Shown here in pieces: positions 49,477 through 61,005 of a DNA stretch of 64,000 bases. The translations under genes were made by a program, and so were the position numbers. The stretch is taken from contig CM060318.1 of the NCBI GenBank assembly GCA_030674155.1, positions 84,758,122 to 84,822,121 of the forward strand, written 5' to 3'. Below the pieces are notes generated by a model. The model was not told the DNA's origin, did not search any database, and worked only from the letters and a program-made list of their open reading frames with translations. Every line of letters begins with the position of its first letter. Within the stretch, counting starts at the first letter, position 1. Source of the stretch: Stramonita haemastoma (taxonomy: Eukaryota; Mollusca; Gastropoda; Neogastropoda; Muricidae).

Positions 49477-52400
49477 GGATGCATGTTATGTTTGGTCCTG
49501 TCAAATGATTTCTATGATGGAACACAACACATAATTTGCTGTTCATTCAACACCAGTGAATTGCCACCCCACAAGGAACATACCGCCACAGCCTTAGTAT
49601 GAATGTAACAAAACAAAAAATCCAATTATGATGAAAAATACACAACAGAATGTGGTTCTGATGGATAATCTGTCGTCAGTTTTACTGTTGTGTGAATCCA
49701 CTTTCTTTATTTTCCCTAACATATCTGGTTACTACTTTCCAATCCAGCCCTGACCCTCACACCTTGTCTTTCCAGTTTATATACAACAGCAGCAAGAAAT
49801 GGACTATGTACATATTCTTACAAGTTATAAGCAGATGGTTTAAGCAGTGTCTGTTCTTTCCTTTGATTTTCAATCACAGTTGGTTAATGGGTATTTTTTG
49901 GAAAATGTTCTACAAATAGTTTAAAAATATTTACATTTTGAAATTTTACCTTTTTCCTGACTGCACTCACATGTCACATGTGAACTTTGATCCATAAGTG
50001 TTCTGTTCATGTCTTTTAATATTGCTGCATCGATATTACCAGAAGAATGTGAAAAACTAAAGTGTCAAGATTTAAGGGCAGATACAACAATGAAAAAATA
50101 GTTTTGAGATGCCAGCCATTTCAATTTTTTAAAAAGAAGTCCATCATCTTGAATCATTTCCATGGAAACCGCTGTGCAAAGAGCCTACTTCATTTATTTT
50201 TGTGAGCTCTGGGCGTTACTTAACTATATCCACTGTGTATAGATGTTATGTCTGGCTCTAAATAGAAAAAAGCTTATCATACTCAAGTCTCTGCGAAAAC
50301 AAACTGCAATGCGTACACCTGTTTAAAATATGTATTCCTCTACTTAACTGTACAAAATAAAATGTTTAACTTTAAAAAAAAAAGAGCAAATCATTGTTCC
50401 ATACCTAAAAAAATATGAAACAAAACACGTATCTCCTCCTCCCTGACTATGGACATTTTTTTCTGCCCACTCAGCTGATTTCCGTAGGCCATGTTCTATA
50501 ATCTGATAAGAGAATACATATAAACTGATTAACAACTGGCTAAAATGAGACAGAGAGAGAGGCAGCTAGCTCTGGTATAAGTGGCCATAAGATTTTTGCT
50601 AGAAACTATAATAAATGGGTTCTAATCTATAAAAAAACCCAAAACAAATGAAGCTGGAAGGCTTGCAGAATGGAAATTTTGCCTTTGGTCATTCATGTAA
50701 ATAAACAAATTCATTCAGCCTGGTCCGATGCAACTTAGCATCAAGTATTCAACTGCTTCAAAAAGATGATAAGCTGCTGGTCTGGTGTAGCAGAGTTATA
50801 AGCATTCAAATGACCTTACAGAGGTATATAAAAAAAAAGCTTCTATACATACAAATACACAAGCATATATATACATCTATGTTCCCCTCTTTAAAACCTC
50901 ATTTTTCACTTTCAAAACATCTAAAATTTTCCACAAAGCTTTGTCTGATGTAGTTAAGAAGTAAGTATATAAAATGTCTTACAAAAGTACACATTATGAT
51001 ACACTAATATTTCCCCCATCTCCCCTTAAAAAACAAAAAGTCGAGTAATTTTTTATCTTCCAAATACTTCATACTTTCAGTTTTACTTGTCTTAAATTCC
51101 ATAAATTCCTTCCATTTTTTTTAATGTAACTGCTAACAAACAGATCACTTGCATATTGCATAATTTGCTCTCACTTTTACAGATGAATCACCAACAAAGC
51201 CACCGTGAACAGAAATCAACACAAAAGAAACATGATCCAAAACACAACACTATATTTTTATCATATGTACAAAACGTGTTGGCACACATCATCTTAGTTG
51301 AACGATTAACATGTGACCCATTTATAGGTATACTTTACAAATTTTTAGAAATCATTATTCAGTCAGCATCATGTGTACATGTGTACTTGCATGTATACAC
51401 AGACTTACAAATGTTTATGTATAGATGGAATCAGAAGACTGGTGTACAGCAGACATAGCCACTCCCTTCCACACTGATTTGGATACAACGAATGTCACAA
51501 CAAACAGGGAGATAAATAATCCACCAAGCTACATTACACTGGAACTAGGAATCACATCAATCATCCAATCAAGGTGGGGTGTTTCTTTTGAACACATACT
51601 ACACACAATATCAAGGAAGAATATTTCCAAACAGTGTGCCATACAGCATTCACAGAAAGCTCTTCTTTTACTGTTATGCGTTTCAATATTGATTCATTAA
51701 AAAAAAAATCATCATAAAATGTCAAATTATGGAGTAATGCTGAAAATATAGGAATTTCCCACATAATCTATACAAAAATTCAGTAAATAAACAAAGGATA
51801 CCAAAAAAAAATCCCTTCTTGGCACCCCCCTCCCCCCTTCATATAAACAAGGGACTACACTTCAAAAATCAAGCACGGGTAAAAGCAAGGAGAACTACAG
51901 CTGATAAAAAGCAGAAGAAAATGATGTACTTTTCTAACAGCAGCAATCAATATACAGCTAAAACAAAAACTTAACAAGCATCTAACTGCAAAGTATACAA
52001 ACAAATAAATCAAGCACAGGACAAAACTCGAGCTCATTTCCTTCAACAAAATGTATTCTGACATGTCATTTCTTTGTCAGTAATAAAACCCCTAAAACAA
52101 GGGAAAACAGTATAATCAAAACAAATATTTGAGCTTTAACATCTGTGAGGAGAAAATTTGAAACTTGTGTAAAAAGCATGTATAGGTCTTACTGTCAGCC
52201 TGGCTCCAGAAAGAGTACCAAAAAATAATACCATAATCACACTTGATTTTGAAATTGACACACAGCCTCGGCAATCAAAACCAAACAGCAGTGCTTTTGT
52301 CACCCTTCATTTTCTTAGAACTTCCACGCAGCCTTGGCTATCAAGGGTGGAGGGAAAAAGTGAACCAACAAAAATAAAGTTCATCTGCAAACCAGGTGCT

Positions 52401-52513
52401 CCTCACAACAACAGCAGCATGAAAATGGTCATCAAACCCCAAGCAGCACTTGTGTGTGAGTGTGAGTGTGTGAGTGTGTGTGTGAGTGTGTGTGTGTGCC
52501 TCAGCTAGGGAGT

Positions 52514-52622
52514 TTACATCCGGTTCCAGCGGGAGATCTGCTGGCGACAGTTGGGACAGGTGTGGATCACATCCTGGCAGCCGTCCATGCAGAACGGGAT
52601 GAGACAACATCCAAGCTGGCAC
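52514..52622 (-). CDS. Gene B coding exon 4 (C-terminal half of LITAF domain, stop)
   Basis: Acceptor GTCTGACAG at 52623. It reads [20 protein letters not shown], then TCPNC, and ends RWNRM with TAA at 52516-52514. A short (CA)n/(CTCACA)n tract begins about 13 bases after the stop in the presumed 3' UTR. Confidence 0.92.
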
Positions 52623-52902
52623 CTGTCAGACATCAGAAACCAGGTTAACTCACCTTCTCTACCACACACACCTGAGCACTGAGCAAAGTGGTTACCTTCT
52701 GAGTTCTAGACAATACCTGATGCTGTCTTCTTTCAATTTTTCCTCTGCCCCAATCATACCCCAGGTGGATCGGTGGTCTAGGTGGTCACGCGCCTTGCCT
52801 AGAAAGCAAAAAGTCCGGGTCGGAGTGTGCAGGGTTCGTACCCCGTTTGGACCCAAAACTTTTTCCCCATCCATTAGACCCTGAGTGGTGGTCTGGGCGC
52901 TA

Positions 52903-52933
<31 letters not shown>

Positions 52934-55900
52934 CGTGTGTTACACATCACTATTCAGTGCACGTAAAAGAACCCACGACAACAAGGGGGTTGTCCCTGGC
53001 AAAACTCTGATAGGGAAACAAATACACTTGCATGCAGGAAAAAAAAAAAAAAGGGTAGGCGTTGCACATGTGGCGACGCGCTCTCCCCGGGGAGAGCAGC
53101 CCGAATTTCACGCAGAGAAATCTGCGTGACATAAAGTGGTACAAAATACAAAATACAAAAAATACCTTTCTTTTTCACAGATGAAAATTTATGTCCTCAA
53201 AAAAGCGCTTGGATTCCTGTGTTAAGGTACAGAAGATCTATCAGAAATCATAATTAGAATCAACACCAAAATAACAACAAAAAATTATGTAAACAAGCAA
53301 ACATTATTCTGCTCTGAAATCTTGCATACAGCTTTATGAATCACTTTTCTGGCTAGAAATGTTATTGTGTCTTTCAATTCAAGTGAAAAATCTAGACTGC
53401 AAAACCAGCCATGGAAAAATAGATCACATCAACACATCCTACTTGTTACATCAACATCCTTATACATAACATATTCCTGCTGATATTGACAATTTCCCTC
53501 ATGGGGATGCCAGGGGCCTGTCAGTATAAATAGCATCCCGAAAATTCTGTGCTAGGAATTCCCTCTTTTCTACCTTTCTCTTTGTTTCATTTCTTCATTT
53601 TCTTCATGTCACCTCCATCTTGTCTATAATGTAACAAAATGACATTGAAATGGTGAGTAAAAAAAAAAAAAGTGACAACAAAACAACATTGAAGCAGTGA
53701 GAAAAGAACTGACCCCACTATGCACAGGATGACACAGATGAGCCAGGAGAAGGTTCCAGCTTCATACTGAGTGGCTGTGACGATGTCTGCACGGCAGTGA
53801 GGGCACTGGGTGCGCACTGGAGACTCATGAAATGTCTGAAACAGAGGTAACCCACACCTGGTTATATTTCATACATGACGAAAACAAGAACAAAGGTAAC
53901 CTACACCTGGTTATATTTCATACATGACGAAAACAACAAAGGTAACCCACACCTGGTTATATTTCATACAGGATGAAAACAAGAACAAAGGTAACCTACA
54001 CCTGGTTATATTTCATACAGGATGAAAACAAGAACAAAGGTAACCTACGCCTGGTTATATTTAATACATGATAAAAACAAGATCAAAGGTAACCTACATC
54101 TGCTTAAAATTTATACATGATGAAAACAACAACCATACAGATCATCTTATAATTTACATTTCTGCTATGATGTTACAACAAATTCTGATATAAGATTAAC
54201 TCATCTTGATTTAAAAAAAAAAGAAAAAAAGAGAGCATCCATAGCTTTATAGCTTTTGAACCAGATAACGTTAGATTTTGAACCAGATAACGTTAGATTT
54301 TGAACCAGATAACGTTAGATTTTGAAGCAGGGCACACTCATTTGATTCTTATCACCAATACCAGATGCCCAATCCACTGATGCATCAACATCAGCACACT
54401 ACCCGAAGCTGAAATACATCTTTCTGTTGTCATTTCTTAATTACCAGTTTTATACTGACTCAGTTACTAATGTCTATACTTTAAAAAGAGTGTGTTACAA
54501 AATGACTAACAACTGAAATAGTATCTTGGCATCACAACATATAATATCACAACATATAACCACCTGTTACTCTCTCAAGACGCTGTCCCTCTCAAGTTTA
54601 ACTCTCTCAAGACACTGTCCCTCTCAAGTTTAACTCTCTCAAGACACTGCCCCTCTCAAGTTTAACTCTCTCAAGACACTGCCCCTCTAAAGTTTAACTC
54701 TCTCAAGACACTGCCCCTCTCAAGTTTAACTCTCTCAAGACACTGTCCCTCTAAAGATTAACTCTCTCAAGACACTGTCCCTCTAAAGTTTAACTCTCTC
54801 AAGACACTGTCCCTCTAAAGTTTAACTCTCTCAAGACACTGCCCCTCTAAAGTTTAACTCTCTCAAGACACTGCCCCTCTAAAGTTTAACTCTCTCAAGA
54901 CACTGTCCCTCTAAAGTTTAACTTTCTCAAGACACTGTTCCTCTAAAGTTTAACTTTCTCAAGACACTGTTCCTCTAAAGTTTAACTTTCTCAAGACACT
55001 GTCCCTCTAAAGTTTAACTCTCTCAAGACACTGTCCCTCTAAAGTTTAACTCTCTCAAGACACTGTCCCTCTAAAGTTGAACTCTCTCAAGACACTGTCC
55101 CTCTAAAGTTTAACTCTGTCAAGACACTGTCCCTCTCAAGTTACTTTCATCCCCACACTGATCCACCTCAACTTTATCAAGACACTGTCACACACCTGGA
55201 TAACTGTCATGGCAGGCTGAGTGACCACCACAGTATTTTGAGTGGCTGAACCTTGTGGCGGGTAGCCTCCCTGGGGTGGGGCATACCCAGCCTGAGGAGG
55301 AGGGTAGCCTTGCTGTGGGGGATAGCCTTGGGGAGGGGGGTAGCTACCCTGGGGAGGGGGGGCACCATAGCCGGCAGGGGGAGGATAGCCACCCTGTGCT
55401 GTAGGACAGACAGTGACAATCCATTATAACATCTGCAATGACAAACCATTACTGACATCAGCACAACAAACCATCACTGACATCAGCACAACAAACCATC
55501 ACTGACATCAGCAAGACAATGATAACCATTACTAACATCATCAAGACAAACACCATTACTAACATCAGCAAGACAATGACGAACCATTACTAACATCAGC
55601 AAGACAATGTCGAACCATTACTAACATCAGCAAGACAATGACAAAACATTATTAACATCAGCAATAACAAACCATTACTAACATCAGCAAGACAATGACA
55701 AACCATTACTAACATCAGCAAGACAGTGACAAACCATTACTGACATCAGCACGACAGACAGTGACAAACCATTACTGACATCAGCAAGACAATGACAAAC
55801 CATCACTAACATCAGCAAGACAGACAGTGACAAACCATTACTAACATCAGCAAGACAGACAGTGACAAACCATTACTAACATCAGCAAGACAGACAGTGA

Positions 55901-57058
55901 CAAACCATTACTAACATCAGCATTCCCTTGTATTAGTAAACTCTTTCCAGACTACACACACAACCCTCACCCAACCACACTCATCCCCCCACCCCCAAAT
56001 GACCTCTTCCAACCTCATCCTGGCCTGTTAATGTTATTTGTGACGCTCCACCACATAATGAGACGGAGTGCACCTGAGGTCAATTTTAAGTTATTGACAT
56101 GTTATTAATGTGCAATAAAGTGGCTATCAAATACAAAAAACAGATTGAAAATCGGACAATTCTGTGCAACATTATTACAAATTGAAATGATAGACTGCAG
56201 GATGGGACAAACTGAGAAACGGGCAAGTTTATTTTAACAACAGGTTGTCAGAATGAGTGCTTTGGTATTTTCAAAACACATTTAAAAGCAAAAGGAATAA
56301 AAATTATGCCTTGATATTTCATTCTAAGGTAAATAAACAGATCTAGTTTAATAATCAATCAAAATATCAAAATTGACAACTTGACCCCCATCTGCCTTTA
56401 AAGGCTCCTAGCGCAAAATTAGGTAATGTGCTAAGCGACTCATTTCGTGGTGGAGCGTCACATTTTGCATTTAATCCATGTCTTTCTTTGCTCATAAATG
56501 TGTTCAGTTCAATCAGTTTTTCGGTGAAAATCTCTGCCACATTCCACCATGTTGGATTGAAAATGGTGCTGTGCGCATGTACCTTGACTCAACAGTGTAG
56601 TAAGGGAAGAGTAGTCTCTGAACGATAGCTGACGACCCAATGTGAGGTGAACGGAAGTCTTCGAACCATAGCAGAAAATGTTTTCGATCAAAAAATTTTT
56701 TGGACAAAAATAAGATTTTGATGAATAAAACCATATTTTCTTATTTTCCAACTTTTCTCGGAAAAATACGGAAAAACATGGAAGGCACACAGGTCTGAAG
56801 AAAAAGAGGCGAGAAAATTAAAATCCAGCATATATTTAATGATATATAGATCTACATACCGATGGTGGGAATTCTGCCAAACTGATAAAAAATCCTATGC
56901 CTGGATAGAGCATTAAAAAACTCATGTCATGTAATAGTTTGCTCTGGATGACATTTAAATCACGAGGCTGAGACACTCCTGATGCACTTACCTGGGGGGT
57001 ATGGCCCTGATTTCTGATCAGTCACTGCACTGTAAGGTGGGGGTGGTGCGTCCGCCAT
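52514..57058 (-). CDS. LITAF/CDIP-type endosomal zinc protein, gene B (four coding exons, intact)
   Basis: Joined exons 57058-56992, 55398-55196, 53835-53714 and 52622-52514 give 501 nt, 166 residues plus stop, with every splice site GT-AG and every phase consistent. Seen: PPPY at residues 6-9; a Gly-Tyr-Pro-Pro-rich region at about 23-75; CPHC at 101-104; a hydrophobic membrane-associating stretch at about 119-141 containing WLICVILCIVG and CCLIPF; HTCPNC with Cys153 and Cys156; terminal RWNRM. The four cysteines are the expected zinc ligands of the LITAF domain, and PPxY recruits NEDD4-type ubiquitin ligases (family knowledge). It lies upstream of gene A on the same strand, so the pair is a tandem duplication. 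Both the length and the domain order are typical of the family. Function in this animal is inferred from the family only. Confidence 0.92.
52757..53166 (+). mobile_element. tRNA-derived SINE with conserved central domain, full length
   Basis: Box A-like GGTGGTCTAGGTGGTCACG and box B GGGTTCGTACCCCG are followed by the central block CTTTCGGATGAGACGATAAA and CCGAGGTCCCGTGTG, of the type shared across SINEs of many invertebrates. Next come CACGTAAAAGAACCCACG, CGACGCGCTCTCCCCGGGGA and an (ACAAAAT)n tail. It lies in intron 3 of gene B, antisense to the gene. Confidence 0.8.
53714..53835 (-). CDS. Gene B coding exon 3 (first half of LITAF domain)
   Basis: Acceptor CTGTTTCAG at 53836. It reads TFHESPVRTQCPHCRADIV and then TATQYEAGTFSWLICVILCI, ending in phase 2 at GTGGG|GTCAGT (53714/53713). 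It contains the first zinc pair and the start of the membrane helix. Gene A has the equivalent codons fused to its preceding exon. Confidence 0.9.
53845..54120. repeat. ~49-bp minisatellite beside the exon 3 acceptor of gene B
   Basis: Six units of GGTAACCTACACCTGGTTAT plus ATTTCATACATGACGAAAAC at 45-49-bp spacing. The first unit abuts the exon 3 splice acceptor, so the functional acceptor is an edge copy of the unit. Confidence 0.9.
54253..54327. repeat. 23-bp minisatellite, three copies
   Basis: TTTTGAACCAGATAACGTTA recurs three times in intron 2 of gene B. Confidence 0.9.
54575..55142. repeat. 32-bp minisatellite, about 17-18 copies
   Basis: Units of AACTCTCTCAAGACACTG plus TCCCTCTAAAGTTT repeat every 32 bp with few substitutions, ending about 55 bp from the exon 2 donor of gene B. 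Confidence 0.95.
55196..55398 (-). CDS. Gene B coding exon 2 (Gly-Tyr-Pro-rich region)
   Basis: Acceptor GTCCTACAG at 55399. It reads AQGGYPPPAGYGAPPPQ, continues as five or so GYPPPQ-type units, and ends NTVVVTQPAMTVIQ at donor CAG|GTGTGT (55196/55195) in phase 0. The low-complexity repeat probably drives the length differences between the paralogues. Confidence 0.88.
55405..55925. repeat. ~32-40-bp minisatellite beside the exon 2 acceptor of gene B
   Basis: About 14 units of GACAAACCATTACTAACATC plus AGCAAGACAAT, with an optional extra GACAGACAGT. The first, diverged unit supplies the pyrimidine tract of the exon 2 acceptor. Confidence 0.9.
56039..56462. mobile_element. MITE with TGTGACGCTCCACCAC terminal inverted repeats
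   Basis: The left end TGTGACGCTCCACCAC (56039-56054) is matched exactly by the reverse complement of the right end (56447-56462), with similarity extending to about 27 nt. The 424-bp interior has no ORF. It lies in intron 1 of gene B. The TSD is unclear (possibly TT), so I do not assign a superfamily. Confidence 0.7.
56992..57058 (-). CDS. Gene B coding exon 1
   Basis: ATG at 57058-57056 opens MADAPPPPYSAVTDQKSGPY and the exon ends after one base of codon 23 at CCAG|GTAAGT (56992/56991), a consensus donor. An acceptor ACTAACAG at 57065 leaves only 6 nt of 5' UTR in this exon, so a further non-coding exon must lie upstream. Confidence 0.88.
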
Positions 57059-57598
57059 TTTCCTCTGTTAGTAAGTATCTGAAACAAGGGCTTTCACTGT
57101 CAACATTTTATTCCTTTCAAAAATTGCGCAAACCTACTGACAGTTTTATTTGGGAGTGGTTGTTTTCATGTACACAAAGAAAACGTTTTGAATATTTCTG
57201 CATAGCAATGATTTAACTCATAGAGTTAAGTTATAAATTATAATATCCTTTGAGTGATGTTTGCATATATATTGCTATCTAAACTTTATTCAAACAAAGG
57301 TAAAAACTAAAAGTGCAATGTCACTCCACCCAGTCCAGGGCATATTTGTGTCAATTCTAAATCAACAACATCCTGTTTCTATATCACTGTATAACCACTT
57401 ATGTTTATTATACATTTTTGATGGATTTTTTTTTAATCTTCAGAATTATTCCATTACACTTTACAGCTGACAATAAGGTCTTGTGACATTAACAGCACTT
57501 CTTTGGAATAAATTGTCTTCAAGTTTGAATGTTGTGCCTGTCTTCACAAAAACCTAGGTGTTAGGTCTAATCTACTCTCTCTGTGACTCCTCTCTCTC

Positions 57599-57621
57599 TC
57601 ACGCACGCACGCACGCGCGCG

Positions 57622-57683
<62 letters not shown>

Positions 57684-57827
57684 GACACACACACACAGAG
57701 TGACACACACATGCAGTGACGTACACACACACATGCAGTGTCATACACACACACACAGTGACACACACATGCTGACACAGTAACATACACACAGAGTCAC
57801 ACACACACACACATACACACACAAACA

Positions 57828-57864
<37 letters not shown>

Positions 57865-57867
57865 AAA
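57599..57867. repeat. (CA)n-rich tract split by the retrotransposon
   Basis: CGCA, CG and CA runs with CAGAGTGACA interruptions. The same CAGAGTGACA motif continues after the element at 61147-61205. Confidence 0.93.
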
Positions 57868-58093
57868 GGAGGTGAGCTGTTTTCATCACCGAAGCAAGAC
57901 GTGTTTTGGGGAGCTCTGCAGATTAATTGTATTACTTAATCAATATATCTGGAACTAATTAAGTAAGGACCTTAAAACTTAGTGGAAGTGTCAGTGTACA
58001 CCATGCCGATCAGTTCGGTATGTTTTCGAGCCATTTGTGGCAACTTTTACTGGACTTTTCTCCGCTTCATGGCGAGACGTGCACGGATGAAAA

Positions 58094-59020
58094 TTGCCAT
58101 GCGCTACAGTTGTGCGTGTCAGAGGAAAAGTAGCCGTTGTGTTGGTGTTTCTTGTCGCGTTTCTGCTGCAATGCGGCGACGTAGTATCGAACCCTGGCCC
58201 TACTGACAGGCGATCGTCGAAGCAATCCACTCTGACATCGCAAAGCCAGCCATTCTCTCCAGCTGCTGGAAGTGGGACAAACGTTTCGGAAACTTCTATT
58301 GCCGAAGACATAAAAATGCTTACGGCGATGGACAAGAAGATTGAAAACCTACAGTCCACGATGGATGAACAGAACAAGAAATTCCAAACGGAAATGGCGG
58401 GCGTTCTGAAAGAAAACAGGGAGCTGAAAGAAAGAATTGACAAGCTGGAAAGCAAAGTGGACGACATGGAAGGAAGAAGCCGTCGCAACAACCTGATCTT
58501 TCATGGAATTCCCCCCGCCCCCCAGGGACAGAGAGAACTGTGGTCAGACTGTGAGAAGGCAGTGAAGTCAGTGCTGAAGGATGAGATGGGGATGACAGAA
58601 GACGTGGAGATTGAACGTGCACATCGACTTCAGGGAGGTGGGCAGTCCCCGCGTCCCATCATCGCCTGTTTCCGCAGCTTCAAGGACAAGGAACGCATCC
58701 TGGCCAACCGCAAGATCCTGAGAGAAAAGAAGTCATCCATCTTCGTCAATGAGGACTTTACTCCTCGCATGAGGGACCGGCGCCGACAGCTGCTACCGTT
58801 CCTGAAGAAAGCCAAGGCAGAAGAGAAACGGGCTTTCTTGCGTTTCGACACCCTGGTCATTGAGGGAAAAGTCCACGTCTACGACGCGGCCACCCAGAAC
58901 TGGTGCCCCGGCAGGGAGGGAGCTGAGGGTCAGGCCGACCCCGTCTTCAGGCAACCTGCAGGAGTGATGCTCCTTACACACCTTCACTCAGCCACACTAA
59001 GGGGACAGAGGACAGTGTGA
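58094..59020 (+). CDS. Retrotransposon ORF1 (2A-like leader, coiled coil, L1-ORF1p-like RNA-binding region)
   Basis: The 308-codon frame is open from a TTG at 58094, two codons after a TGA at 58088, and has no ATG before about codon 74. A hydrophobic stretch (about residues 13-27) is followed by GDVVSNPGP at 28-36 (58175-58201). A charged coiled coil covers about 78-135. A region starting RRNNLIFHGIP, with IERAHR, FRSFKDKERIL and FVNEDF motifs, resembles the transposase_22/L1 ORF1p RNA-binding fold. The product would be an RNA chaperone coating the element's transcript. The canonical 2A motif is D(V/I)ExNPGP; here Glu is replaced by Val. The missing ATG suggests a frameshift in the leader. 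Confidence 0.8.
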   Translation: MPCATVVRVRGKVAVVLVFLVAFLLQCGDVVSNPGPTDRRSSKQSTLTSQSQPFSPAAGSGTNVSETSIAEDIKMLTAMDKKIENLQSTMDEQNKKFQTEMAGVLKENRELKERIDKLESKVDDMEGRSRRNNLIFHGIPPAPQGQRELWSDCEKAVKSVLKDEMGMTEDVEIERAHRLQGGGQSPRPIIACFRSFKDKERILANRKILREKKSSIFVNEDFTPRMRDRRRQLLPFLKKAKAEEKRAFLRFDTLVIEGKVHVYDAATQNWCPGREGAEGQADPVFRQPAGVMLLTHLHSATLRGQRTV

Positions 59021-61005
59021 CAGACAAGACAGATGACAACAAAACACATGTTGACAATGACACATTACAGGAACAGAATGTTGTAGATTCGACAGAAAAC
59101 GGCTTAGTTAGCGAAGACAACGTAATGACTGACGTAACGACAGCAGACAGAATGATACCAGACTTGAACTATGCTGACCAACAAGCTGTACAGGACAATA
59201 TGACCAATGATGAGTCAAATCACACACACACAAACAACCAGAATTCTCAATGTAAAACTCCTGTGTTTGAAATAATGTCTTGGAACATTCAAGGACTCTT
59301 TATCAAGCTGAAAAGTGCGTCATGGAAATCTTTCTGTGCAAGGTTCAAAGTGTTTGCATTTTCAGAGATTTGGTCCTGCAAACAAAGTGACATAGAGCAA
59401 GCCTTTCCGGATTACACAGTGTTTTCTTCCCATCGTACACAGAGGCTGAAAGGTGGGGTAGTTGTGTGTGTTCACAAAAGTATAGCATCATCTGTGTCTC
59501 GTTTGTTATCATCAGCTGAGGATGCTGTTTTCTTGAAGTTTGGTAAGTCTGCTTTTAATTTTTCATGTGAGATTCTTGCTGGGTTTGTTTATGTTGCCCC
59601 TGAACGTTCTGTTATTTATGGGTGAAGACAATCTAGATGGTATTGATACACTGGAAAACTCTATGACTGAAATCATGCAACAGTACCCTGATTTACCCGG
59701 ATTTTAAGTGGCGATTTCAATGCTAGAACCTCCGATTTTCCTGATGTTGATATTACTGATAAAGATGCCAGATTCCTTTGTTTCAGGATTTAGATGATTT
59801 GATTTCAGAGGGCCCTCAAAATGTCAGAAAATCAAAAGATAACGCTATAAATAATTTTGGCAGAAATCTCTTGGAGCTCTGTAAAGAATTTGGTTATTTA
59901 TTGTAAATGGTAGAACTAAAAGTGACAGTGAAGGGGAGATTACCTGTACAGCTAACAGAGGGAAAAGTGTAGTGGACTATTTCATCTGTTCAATGCCACT
60001 GTATCAATATATAACAAACATGTTTGTTGCTGACTGAACAGAATCTGATCATTTTCCCATCATTCTATCTTTCCCCTATCAATTGGCTCAGGATGTATGT
60101 GAACAAATGGATGACATAGATTTAGAAGAAAAACAATATTTTTGTGGAAAGAAGGTTACGCTGAATCATTCAGGGATTACTGTCAAGAGTACGCCCACCA
60201 GGTATTTAAAAATTCATATCAGCATTAGAAACTAGCACTGAGGAAGCGTGTCACTGTTTTATTTCATTTCTTCATAGTGCAGCAGACAAAATGAAGTTAA
60301 GGCAGAGTAAGCCTCAAACACATACCCAACCACCCTGGTGGGATGCAGAATGCGAACATACAAAACAAGAGAAATACAGGCACTTGAAAATGTTTCGGCA
60401 CTCAAATGCACAAGATGATTTAAATAATTATATTGACTGCAAGAAAGAATTGAAAAATATAAGCAAACAGAAACAGTCAGAGTATAATGAACAATTATTA
60501 AAAGAATTAAACGAATCTTGCAATGATAAAAACTCTAGGTCATTTTGGCAAAAACTTAAAAGACTTACCTCAAACAAACAAAATAAGACAGAAGAAATCA
60601 CCCCCAGAGCATGGTATGATTATTTCAATGCTCTGTTCAATGTAAAACAGACATCAGATGACTTGGAATTTATATTACTATTACCGTATACTATGCTTAT
60701 TAAGAAGTAATACACTGCCACTGAAAGGAATTCCTCATTATAAGAAAACACCTGTAAATCCCTATTGTGTTCAATGTGATGGATCTGCCATTGAAGATTT
60801 GTGTCACTTTTTGCTCATATGCCCAAGATATGCAACTTTACGTAAGCGTTATATCCCCCTCTATTATCACAGGTTCCCTTCGGGCTTTAAGGTTCAGATG
60901 CTGTGCTCAAACCCTTCTGACAAATTGATTGTGAATTTGGCAGTTTATGTAATTGAATGTCTAAAAATCAGAAACATGTAGGTCTTTTTGGTGTCTACAA
61001 CAAAA
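59017..61005 (+). pseudogene. Retrotransposon ORF2, broken: endonuclease fragments plus C-terminal zinc knuckle, no reverse transcriptase
   Basis: The frame after ORF1 starts in the overlapping GTGTGA (59017). Endonuclease motifs are visible: SWNIQG near 59280, SEIW near 59365 and KGGVVV near 59450. After frame breaks (first at about 59622) come SGDFNAR near 59705, VVDYFICS near 59970 and ESDHFPI near 60045. A downstream segment to 60640 ends AWYDYFNALFN. The sequence then passes directly into a C-terminal region with CVQCDGSAIEDLCHFLLICP (C-x2-C...H...C), ending near 60978. The reverse transcriptase, normally several hundred codons between these parts, is absent. Confidence 0.85.

Larger units (their letters stand above)
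46330..52440 (-). other. Mostly unannotated; may include the 3' UTR of gene B
   Basis: Apart from one SINE (47575) and a TG/GA tract (49376), this is AT-rich, apparently unique sequence downstream of gene B in its sense direction. Minus-strand AATAAA hexamers occur, for example near 49704 and 50194. Confidence 0.35.

Noticed and set aside
57991..58622. Minus-strand ORFs of 100-166 codons over the retrotransposon ORF1
   Set aside because: Antisense shadows of the ORF1 coding sequence.
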